Program-made: the position numbers and the translations under genes
The notes under the pieces: generated by a model
The model's database searches: none
What the model was told of the DNA's origin: nothing
The model's input: the letters and a program-made list of their open reading frames with translations, nothing else
In this document: positions 8,162-15,800 of the stretch, in pieces
Position numbering within the stretch: the stretch's first letter is position 1
Layout of the letters: every line of letters begins with the position of its first letter
Assembly (NCBI GenBank): GCA_036489395.1
Contig: DASXFW010000168.1
Span: 32,731 to 96,730, forward strand
Source of the DNA: JASHVB01 sp036489395
Lineage (GTDB): Bacteria; Pseudomonadota; Alphaproteobacteria; Acetobacterales; Acetobacteraceae
Direction: 5' to 3'
DNA length: 64,000 nucleotides

Positions 8162-8177
8162 GGTCGGCTCCTTCACG

Positions 8178-8227
8178 GGAAGTCGCGCAGCAACGGGATC
8201 ACAGGAAGTCGCGCAGCAACGGGATCA
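8178..8227. repeat. 24-bp direct duplication over the GNAT-NUDIX stop codon
   Basis: The 24-base sequence beginning GGAAGTCGCGCAGCAACGGG occurs at 8178-8201 and again at 8204-8227, two bases apart. Read on the minus strand, the 8204-8227 copy encodes the last residues of the NUDIX protein (IPLLRDFL), and the stop codon lies at its junction with the second copy. It looks like a recent short tandem duplication that left a redundant copy between this gene and the CinA-like gene. Confidence 0.9.
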
Positions 8228-9296
8228 GCGGCTTGTCGGCCGGCGGCATTTCATACTCGCCCAGCTTGCGCGGCCACACCCATTTCAGCGTCTGGTTCTC
8301 CCGCCCGGTCGGGATGCCCTTCCAGCGGCGGCACAGAAACAGCGGCATCAGCAAATGGAACTTCTCATAGGCGTGCGAGGCGAACGCGAACGGCGCGAGG
8401 CACGCCGCGGACACGTCGATGCCCAGCTCCTCCTTCAGCTCGCGGATCAGCGCGACCTCCGGCGTTTCGCCCGGGTGCAGCTTGCCGCCGGGGAATTCCC
8501 ACAGGCCGGCCATGGTCTTGCCCTCGGGGCGGCGTGCCAGCAGCACGCGGCCGTCGATGTCGATCAGCGCGCAGGCGGCGACCAGCAGCATCGGCTTCGT
8601 CGCCGGATCCGCATGCTCTACCGTGTAGTGGCCGAAGATGTCGTCACGCGTCGCCTCGAACTTCCAGACCGGGCGGTCGCCGCCGCGGGCGACGGAGTAT
8701 GCCGTGCCCTCCCCCGCCTGCCGAAAGCCGATGCGCCGCAGCACCGCGGCCGAGGCGGGATTGTCGGTCGCGACGCTGGCGTGGATGCGGTCCAGCTCCA
8801 GGTTGGCGATGCCCCAGCGCACCATGCGGCCGGCGGCCTCGGTGGCGACGCCGTGGCCCCAGTAGCGGCGGCCAACCCAGTAGCCGAGCGTGGCGGTGCG
8901 CGGCTTGCCGTCCAGCCGCAGGCTGACCACGCCGAGCAGGTGTTCCTGCGGGCCCTCGTGGCCGGTCATGGCGAGCGAGTACGCGGTGCCCTCGTCCAGC
9001 TCGCGCACGGTGGAGGCGATCCAGTCGTCCGCCAGTTGGCGCGGGTAGGGGAACGGCACCACGGCCAGGTTCCGCGTCACCTCCCAGTCGTTGATCAGCC
9101 GGTGCATCGCCGCGGCGTCGGCTGGGGCGAGAGGCCGCAGGGTCAGGCGTTCCGTGGTCAGCGGAGCGAACGGCCCCGCCCCCGGCTCGAGCGCGGACGC
9201 CGCTGCGGACGGCTTGGGCGTGCGCCGTCGGTCCGTACGCTGGCGGCCCGGTTTCGACTCGGGGGGTGTGGCGTCGGGGCGGGGCGATCGGGGCAT
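8199..9296 (-). CDS. Fused GNAT acetyltransferase - NUDIX (MutT-like) hydrolase
   Basis: The 365-residue product joins two domains. Residues about 40-215 are a RimJ-type GNAT domain: LTTERLTLRPLAPADA, LGYWVGRRYWGHGVATEA (acetyl-CoA loop) and NPASAAVLRRIGF. Residues about 230-365 are a NUDIX domain with a complete box, GGKLHPGETPEV followed by ALIRELKEELGID, and a MutT-like tail. Such GNAT/(deoxy)nucleoside triphosphate pyrophosphohydrolase fusions are known in Rhodospirillales. The expected role is clean-up of oxidised nucleotides; the acetyl acceptor is unknown. The start at ATG 9296 is my choice because the frame continues open to 9548 without family similarity. No strong ribosome site is visible. 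Confidence 0.88.
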   Translation of the reverse strand: MPRSPRPDATPPESKPGRQRTDRRRTPKPSAAASALEPGAGPFAPLTTERLTLRPLAPADAAAMHRLINDWEVTRNLAVVPFPYPRQLADDWIASTVRELDEGTAYSLAMTGHEGPQEHLLGVVSLRLDGKPRTATLGYWVGRRYWGHGVATEAAGRMVRWGIANLELDRIHASVATDNPASAAVLRRIGFRQAGEGTAYSVARGGDRPVWKFEATRDDIFGHYTVEHADPATKPMLLVAACALIDIDGRVLLARRPEGKTMAGLWEFPGGKLHPGETPEVALIRELKEELGIDVSAACLAPFAFASHAYEKFHLLMPLFLCRRWKGIPTGRENQTLKWVWPRKLGEYEMPPADKPLIPLLRDFL

Positions 9297-9529
9297 TGGG
9301 TTCGCAAGGTGGCGCACCGTGCCGTGGGCAGGCAAGCGGGTGTGCGTGAAGGATTTCGCATGGTGTGGCGGCGCATCACCGATGACTGGTTCGCGCCGGC
9401 CAGGACTGACTGCCCGCACGCAGAATTCCCCTGTCCTGTGAATGGCGTCACTGCATCGCTCCCGGCCGATCGCTACACGGTGGGTGCCTTTACTCATCCC
9501 GCGAGACAATATCCGAAAGCCCCGATCGC

Positions 9530-9799
9530 ATGTTCCATTGGCTGGCACTGTCCGGCTCGATTGCCGCCGGCTGGGAGAAGAATGCGTCTGGCTACCTGGC
9601 GAGCAGCCTGGTGCTGGGGACGTTCTCCGTGCGGTCGATGCGACGGCTGCGCATGCTTGGCATCGGCAGCAACCTGGCGTTCATCGGTTACGCCGTGATG
9701 GCCGGAGCACCGCCCATCCTTGTGCTGCATTCGCTGCTGCTGCCGATCAACATCTACCGGCTTGTGCAGATGTCCCGCCCGTCTCCGGCAACCGCGTGA
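9530..9799 (+). CDS. Small membrane protein of unknown function
   Basis: This is an 89-residue protein with three hydrophobic stretches, including LRMLGIGSNLAFIGYAVMAG and ILVLHSLLLPINIYRLVQM. The same SN-AFI-Y...LLP-N-RL pattern is found in the membrane part of some cyclic-nucleotide-binding-domain proteins and in short stand-alone relatives, from general knowledge. No soluble domain is fused here. It converges on the DUF1272 gene with 12 bases between stops. Its role is unknown. Confidence 0.65.
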   Translation: MFHWLALSGSIAAGWEKNASGYLASSLVLGTFSVRSMRRLRMLGIGSNLAFIGYAVMAGAPPILVLHSLLLPINIYRLVQMSRPSPATA

Positions 9800-9811
9800 C
9801 GGCGCCCCGCG

Positions 9812-10123
9812 CTACCGCTCCTGCGGCGGAATATCCCTGATCCGCGCGGAAAATGCCGCGATATCCTCCCGGCTGTGCGACAGGTGCACCCGCCGCGTAC
9901 CTGCCGGGCGGGTACCAAGCGACACGCCGGGCCGCCATTCCCGCGCCGGGCGAATCGGCCGCGGCACGAAGCCGCCGCCGCAATTGGGGCAGACGTTGTG
10001 CAGCACGTTCTCCACGCAGTCGGCGCAGAAGGTGCATTCGAACGTGCAGATGCGGGCCAGCGGCGACGCGGCGGGAAGGTCCCGATCGCAGCACTCGCAG
10101 TTTGGGCGGAGTTCCAGGGCCAT
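9812..10123 (-). CDS. DUF1272 family zinc-ribbon-like protein
   Basis: This 103-residue protein starts at ATG 10123. Its first 55 residues are cysteine-rich: LRPNCECCDRDLP, ICTFECTFCADCVEN and HNVCPNCGGGF, which is the signature of DUF1272, a short presumed zinc-binding family of unknown function. The remainder is a less conserved basic tail with PRPIRPAREWRPG. The frame stays open upstream to 10408, but family similarity begins at the chosen start. Confidence 0.85.
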   Translation of the reverse strand: MALELRPNCECCDRDLPAASPLARICTFECTFCADCVENVLHNVCPNCGGGFVPRPIRPAREWRPGVSLGTRPAGTRRVHLSHSREDIAAFSARIRDIPPQER

Positions 10124-10442
10124 GTGCCGCAGCCTAGCGCCGGAGCGGCCGGACGGAAACGGTCCGGCGGCGGCCAGACTGGCGCCCGGCGCCAACTTGA
10201 AGCCTCCCGACTTGAAGCGTCGATGCAACGTGTCCCGCGCTACGGACATCGTCGAACCAGGGCCCCGCGCCGCCCGGCAACCGCCTTGTTCAACGAATCG
10301 TGCGTAACTCGCTTTCACGCAGCGCAGCGCTGCGGTAGATTGCCCTGGGGTCACGTTTGCCCTGGGGTCACGTTTGCCCTGACCGGGGCCACGGCGCCCC
10401 GACCGCAATGCACTGGATCACGAGAGGCGAAGATCGCCGCCT
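10124..10442. other. Intergenic region upstream of pleD with a tandem 17-bp repeat
   Basis: There is no convincing gene in this 319-base gap between the divergent DUF1272 and pleD genes. It holds a tandem repeat of TGCCCTGGGGTCACGTT at 10341-10357 and 10358-10374 plus a partial third copy to 10381. The gap should contain promoters for both neighbours; I cannot assign -35/-10 boxes with confidence. Confidence 0.6.
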
Positions 10443-11816
10443 ATGACCGCCCGCATCCTGATCGTGGACGACGTTCCGGCGAACACCCGCTTGCTCGAGG
10501 CCAAGCTGTCCGCCGAGTACTACCAGGTCGCCAGCGCCCCCAATGGCTTCGACGCCATCACCATGGCGCACGACTGGCAGCCCGATCTCATTTTGCTCGA
10601 CGTCATGATGCCCGGGATGGACGGCTTCGAGTGCTGCAAGCGCCTGAAGAGCGATCCGCCGACCCTGCATATCCCTATCGTCATGGTCACCGCGCTCGGC
10701 GAACCCAGCGAGCGGCTGCGCGGCCTCGAATCCGGCGCCGACGATTTCCTGACCAAGCCGGTCGAATACGAAACGCTGATGGCGCGCGTCCGCAACTTGG
10801 TGCGGCTCAAGCGCATGCTGGACGAGTGGCGCGCCCGCGGCGACACCGCCCGCGCCCTTGGGCTGTCGGCGGACCACTTCACCATCCCCTCGGTCGCCGG
10901 CGCCCGCGCCCTGGTGATCGACGACTGGGACCTCGGCGCACAGTCCATCCAGGACGCGCTGTCCCGCGAGGGTATCATTCCCGGCCGCGCCCGCAGCCAG
11001 GCCGAGGCGATCGCGCTCTCCGCCGCCATCGCGTTCGACCTCATCGTGCTGAGCCTGGCGCTGGCGGAGGAGGACCCGCTGAAGCTCGCTTCGGCGCTGC
11101 GGGCGGCGGACGGCACGCGCGACGTGCCGATGCTGCTGATCGCCGAGCCGGAGGAGCGGGATCGGCTGCTGCGCGGCTTCGACCTCGGCGCCAACGACTG
11201 GCTGCTGCTGCCGGTGGACGAGAACGAGCTGCGCGCCCGCGCCCGCAACCAGATCCGCCGCAAGTTCTACCAGGACTGGCTGCGCGCGGACCTCGGCTCG
11301 GCGCTGGAACTGGCGCTGATCGACCCGCTGACCGGGCTGTATAACCAGCGCTACCTGATGCGGCATCTGCGCAACCTGCTGGACGGACCGCAGCCGCGCG
11401 AGCTGTCGGTGCTGATGATCGACGTGGACCATTTCAAGACGGTGAACGACGACTACGGCCACGCCGTGGGCGACCGCGCGCTGCGATTGATCGCGGACAC
11501 ATTGCGCGCCAATACGCGTGTGTTCGACTCCATCGCCCGCTACGGCGGGGAGGAGTTTGTCGTCGCGATGCCAGCTTCCAGTTGTGACGACGCAATCGCC
11601 GCAGCCGAAAGGTTGCGCGTTGCAGTGGAAGAACAAGTATTTGAGCCGGCGCCGGACCGGCGCTGCAGGCTCACCATCAGCATCGGCATTGCCTGTACTG
11701 ACGACTCGCCGCTGACGCCGGAAAACCTGCTGCGCGCTGCCGACCTCGCGCTGTATGACGCGAAGCGGGCCGGGCGAAACCGCGTGGCCGTGGCTGCCGC
11801 GGTACGCTCTACTTGA
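10443..11816 (+). CDS. pleD: Diguanylate cyclase response regulator PleD
   Basis: PleD makes cyclic di-GMP from two GTP when phosphorylated. The 457-residue protein has REC1 (1-120) with phospho-acceptor D53 in LLDVMMPG and the ITKPVE-type lysine loop LTKPVEYE, and a second REC-like domain (about 150-275). In REC2 the phospho-acceptor position reads VLSLAL, so it is a dimerisation adaptor as in Caulobacter PleD. The GGDEF domain (about 290-457) has catalytic GGEEF at 368-372 and the inhibitory I-site RVFD at 359-362. It converges on rpmG, with stops overlapping by 8 bases. Confidence 0.95.
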   Translation: MTARILIVDDVPANTRLLEAKLSAEYYQVASAPNGFDAITMAHDWQPDLILLDVMMPGMDGFECCKRLKSDPPTLHIPIVMVTALGEPSERLRGLESGADDFLTKPVEYETLMARVRNLVRLKRMLDEWRARGDTARALGLSADHFTIPSVAGARALVIDDWDLGAQSIQDALSREGIIPGRARSQAEAIALSAAIAFDLIVLSLALAEEDPLKLASALRAADGTRDVPMLLIAEPEERDRLLRGFDLGANDWLLLPVDENELRARARNQIRRKFYQDWLRADLGSALELALIDPLTGLYNQRYLMRHLRNLLDGPQPRELSVLMIDVDHFKTVNDDYGHAVGDRALRLIADTLRANTRVFDSIARYGGEEFVVAMPASSCDDAIAAAERLRVAVEEQVFEPAPDRRCRLTISIGIACTDDSPLTPENLLRAADLALYDAKRAGRNRVAVAAAVRST

Positions 11817-11976
11817 TCTTGGCTTCCTTGAACGGCACGTGCTTGCGCACGACCGGGTCGTATTTCCTCAGCTCCAGCTTGTTGGTCTGCGCCCGTGCGT
11901 TCTTCTTGGTAACGTAGAAGAAGCCGGTGTCGGCGGTCGATACGAGCTTGATCTGAACAACGTTGGTCTTTGCCAT
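11809..11976 (-). CDS. rpmG: 50S ribosomal protein L33
   Basis: The 55-residue product MAKTNVVQIKLVSTADTGFF followed by YVTKKNARAQTNKLELRKYD is a standard L33, a small protein of the large ribosomal subunit. It has no CxxC pairs, so it is the zinc-independent form. The stop lies within the end of the converging pleD gene, a neighbourhood also seen in other alphaproteobacteria. Confidence 0.97.
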   Translation of the reverse strand: MAKTNVVQIKLVSTADTGFFYVTKKNARAQTNKLELRKYDPVVRKHVPFKEAKIK

Positions 11977-12321
11977 GGCTTCGGTCCTCGCGAGGGCCGC
12001 AACATGCGCATCCGCGCCGTCCGGGTCAAGGCGCTGGGCGGGATGCATTCGCCGGGAAGCAATGGCCATGGAACCGGGCATCTGCGTCCTGCCCAATCTT
12101 CGCCGGCCATGACCCGCAAGATGACTCGCCGTACGCTCCCGGGTACGCTTGTGTTCCAAGATTCGAGCGCCCGCGATCGTGCCTCCAGGCCGCCCCACAC
12201 CGCGCCAAAAATGTGCCTGCCGCACGGAAATGCGAGCTTTTCTGTTTCCCTCCAACCGCCGTTGAGGCTATTGATCCTTGGCATTCCCCAGCGTCCCAAA
12301 CGGTGACCGCCCCCGCAGGAG
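11977..12321. other. Intergenic region upstream of rpmG and the small repeat protein
   Basis: In these 345 bases I see no gene, tRNA or strong hairpin. The right end, around 12255-12290, is locally A/T-richer (TTGAGGCTATTGATCC) and may hold the promoter of the 12322 gene. The left end holds the rpmG promoter. No ORF here resembles a known family. Confidence 0.5.
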
Positions 12322-12723
12322 GTGTTGTTGAGATACGTTCCGCCATTCGATCTGATCAGGCGCTCTGTCGAGATTTCGACCGTCCGGGGTGAGCTCCGGG
12401 TCAACATGTCCTATGAGGACTTTATCAAGATCATCAAGATGATGATCGCTGGCGTTGAGATCAGCGAGGAATGGTACACGCGCACGTATGAGGATATTGG
12501 CAAGGCCATTCGCGACGGCGGTGTGAAATCCGCGCAGCGGCACTTCGTCGAAGACGGTTACTTCGAAGGCAGAATGCCGTTCCCTATCCGTGTCGATGAG
12601 AAATGGTATCTGCAGCAGTATCCCGACGTGGCGGAAAGCGTCCGACGCGGCGTGGTCGCTTCGGCTCAGGTGCATTTCGACGAGGATGGCTATCGGGAAG
12701 GCCGTCTGCCATTTGCGATGTAG
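12322..12723 (+). CDS. Small protein with two WY...DGYxEGRxPF repeats
   Basis: A ribosome site AGGAGG at 12317-12322 precedes in-frame GTG and TTG codons; TTG 12328 has the best spacing, and ATG 12406 is an alternative. The product has two copies of a motif of about 37 residues: WYTRTYEDIGKAIRDGG...HFVEDGYFEGRMPF and WYLQQYPDVAESVRRGV...HFDEDGYREGRLPF. Repeats of this type occur in proteins around polysaccharide synthesis and in some secreted proteins, from general knowledge. It lies about 100 bases upstream of the giant glycosyltransferase on the same strand, suggesting a joint role. Its function is unknown. Confidence 0.7.
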   Translation: MLLRYVPPFDLIRRSVEISTVRGELRVNMSYEDFIKIIKMMIAGVEISEEWYTRTYEDIGKAIRDGGVKSAQRHFVEDGYFEGRMPFPIRVDEKWYLQQYPDVAESVRRGVVASAQVHFDEDGYREGRLPFAM

Positions 12724-12826
12724 CCGTATCGCCCGCACTCAATCGCTTCGTTTGGCCCACGCAAGGGTGGCGTGAGTCTTTTCTTTCATCTTGGGTAACA
12801 GGCCCATTCGCGGGTACAAGCGGACA

Positions 12827-15800
12827 ATGAGTCGCATCAGGTCGCAACGAGCGCCGAAGCCAATCGCTGAGCCGTCGGCCGCGGCCGACCCGGCCGCCGA
12901 GGCCCCGGTCGTGGACGCCCCAGTCGTGGAGGTCCCAGTCGTGGAGGCCCCAGCCGGGGACGCCCCAGTTGGGGACGCCCCAGTCGGGGACGCCCCAGTC
13001 GGGGAGGCTCCAGCCGGGGACGCCCCGGTCGGGGACGCCTCCTTCGCGGGCGACCTGGACGCCGACCGGCCCGCCCCCGCGGCGGCCGCGCCAGCACCGC
13101 CTCGCCGTCGGCGGCGCCGGGATACCGCCGCGCCGCCGCCGCCGCTGGTACTGATCGACATCGAGCCGTCGGGGTCGGGCGGATTTATCAACGGCCGCTT
13201 TGATCTGCAGATCCGCGGCCGCGCCGCCTCGCCTGCCGCCATCGAAGAAGTGGAGTTGGAGGTCGGCGGCGCCGTCGTCGCCCGCGCCGTCTTCGTCCAG
13301 CCACACCGTGCCTCTCCCACCGTGCTTCGCGACGGCACACCCGCGCGCCAGCGTGCCTTCCAGTTCACCCTGCCTCGCCGCCATGGCGAAGCGGCGGCGC
13401 CCTGTGCGTGCATCATCCGTGCCCGTACCGCCGAGGGCCACGTCCACGCCGAGAATTTCGAGATCACGGTCGATCCCACCGGACCGGAACAAGTGGTGGT
13501 CGCCTCCGGCCCCACCGCGACAGGCGTCAGCTATGCCGGCGTCCGCCCACCAATCGTGCTGTACGTCGAGCGCGCGGTGGTGGATAGTGAGGGTTACCTC
13601 ACCGTGCACGGCTGGGCCGTCGCGCAGTCCTCCATCGTCACCATCCAGGTGTTCGCCGGGAATGAGGAGCGGCTGCCCGCGGCGCAGGTCGGTGCGCAGC
13701 GTGACGACGTGGCGACCTTCTATCCCAGTTATCCGAACGCCCGGGTGTCCGGCTTCACCATGACCGCGCCTTTGGGTGGTTCAGCCATTTCGCTGGAGGC
13801 GGTGCGGGTCGAGGCGATCAGCCTGAATGGCTTCGCCAGCGAGACCCTTGTCCCGGTGGAGCGGATCGCCGGCCGGCCGGCCGTGCGCCCCGCAGCGCCG
13901 CGTCCCGCCGCACCGGCAGCCGCGCCGTTCCCCGAGACCCCGATTGCTCCGGCCTTCGCGCCTCTGCGGCAGGAGCCGGTCTATCGTCTCAAGGCCGACT
14001 TCCACGTCGCGTTGGATGCGCCGCCGCTCGCCCCGCCACCCCCACCGCCCGCCGCCGCCGCACCGGAACCCCCGGCGGCACCGGTACCGGAGCCGGAACC
14101 GCCGGCCGAGGAACCGCACGATCCGCGTCGGGACATCCACTTCTTCTGCGACCGCGCCGCCATCTCGCCGGAGGGCACGCTCTCGGTCCTCGGCTGGGCG
14201 GTGTGCGCCGCCGGGGTCGCCAGCGTCGCCGTCCAGCTCGACGGTGTCCGCGTCGGCGAGGCCGAACTCGGCACCCTCCGCACCGATGTCGGCGACCGCT
14301 TCAGCGAAATCCCCGATGCACGCCTCGCGGGATTCCGCTTATCGCGCCGCATCGTCAACCTGGCCGAGGGCGAGCACAGCGTGCGCGTCACTGTCACCAA
14401 CACGGCAGGCGACACGGCTGAAGAAAGCAAGCTGGTGGTGGCGGCGATCCCGATCGCGCCGTCCCCTGCCCCGGCCCCCCCGCCCACGCCTGCCCCCGAC
14501 CGTTCGGAATTCCGCTTCGAGCTGGACAGTCCGCAAGTGGTGGATGGCGTCGTGCATGAGCCGATCACCGGCCGGCTGACCATCGAGGGTTGGGTGCTGG
14601 CACGCTCCACCGTCGTCGGCATCGATGTTTACCTCAACGACCAACGGCTCGGTGAGGCGCATTATGGCCTGGCCCGCCAGGACGTAGGCGTCGCATTTCC
14701 CGACTGGGACAATTCGCTGCGCAGCGGCTACGCGTTCCACTGCCCGCCGCGCAGCCTGCGCGACGGTATCCATGAGGTCCGCCTGATCGTGCGGGCGAAG
14801 AACGGCCAGGAATTCATCCACCGCTTCGGCATCGAGGTGAGGAAGGCGGAGGATGACGACGAGGTCACCACCATCCGCCGCAAGATCAGCCGCGTCGAAG
14901 CCAATGTGCTGGCAGACGTGCTGGACGGCATGGGGCACCATCCGGCATTCCATGTACTGCTGCGGCCCGCGGCGGAATTCGTGCCGGAGCAGGCGCGCGG
15001 CACGCTGAATTCCCTGGCTTCGCAGGTCTATCCGAACTGGCGGCTGACCGCGCTGGCCGGTTCGGTGGAAGACGCTGCAACGCTGCGGAAGCTGGCGGCG
15101 GCGGTCGGCCTCGCCGATCGCACCGTCGTGGTCGGACCCGACGATCCGGTGTTCGACCAGCCGCTGGGGAGCGGGGACGCGGCGGACTTCCATGGCGTTC
15201 TGTGCCCGGGCGATGAGATCTCCGCCGACGCGCTGGCAGAAATGGCCCTGGCCAGCGCGCGTTACCGCTCGGCCGAGTTGCTCTATGCCGACGAAGCCCG
15301 CATCAGCCCCGCCAGCAAAGAGAAGGAGGCATTCTTCAAGCCCGACTTTTCTCGGGACCTGCTGCTCTCCACCAACTACATCGGCCGGCCCTGGTTCGCC
15401 GCCGATGCACTGCTGTCGCGTCTCGCGGTCACGCCGCGTGCGCTACTGGCGGGGGGCGAATACGATCTGCTGCTGCGCTGTGCAGAGGCAGCGGCGTCGG
15501 TGCGCCATATTTCGAAGCTCCTGGCGCAGCGCGGACCGGAGCCACTGGATTCGGATGAAGCAGAACAGGCGGCGCTGGAACGTGCGGCGGCACGCCGCAA
15601 CGAAGCGGCCCAGGTGCTGCCTGGCTGTGTGCCCGGCACCTGGCGGCTGAAACGCACCGCACCGGCCAAGGGTAAGGTCGCGATCATCATCCCGACCTGC
15701 GCCGCGCACGGTCACATTGAGAACTGCATCAGGACGCTGCGTGCGCAGACCGCCTACAGGAATTACGAAATCGTCTGCATCGACAACATCCCCGCGAAGC

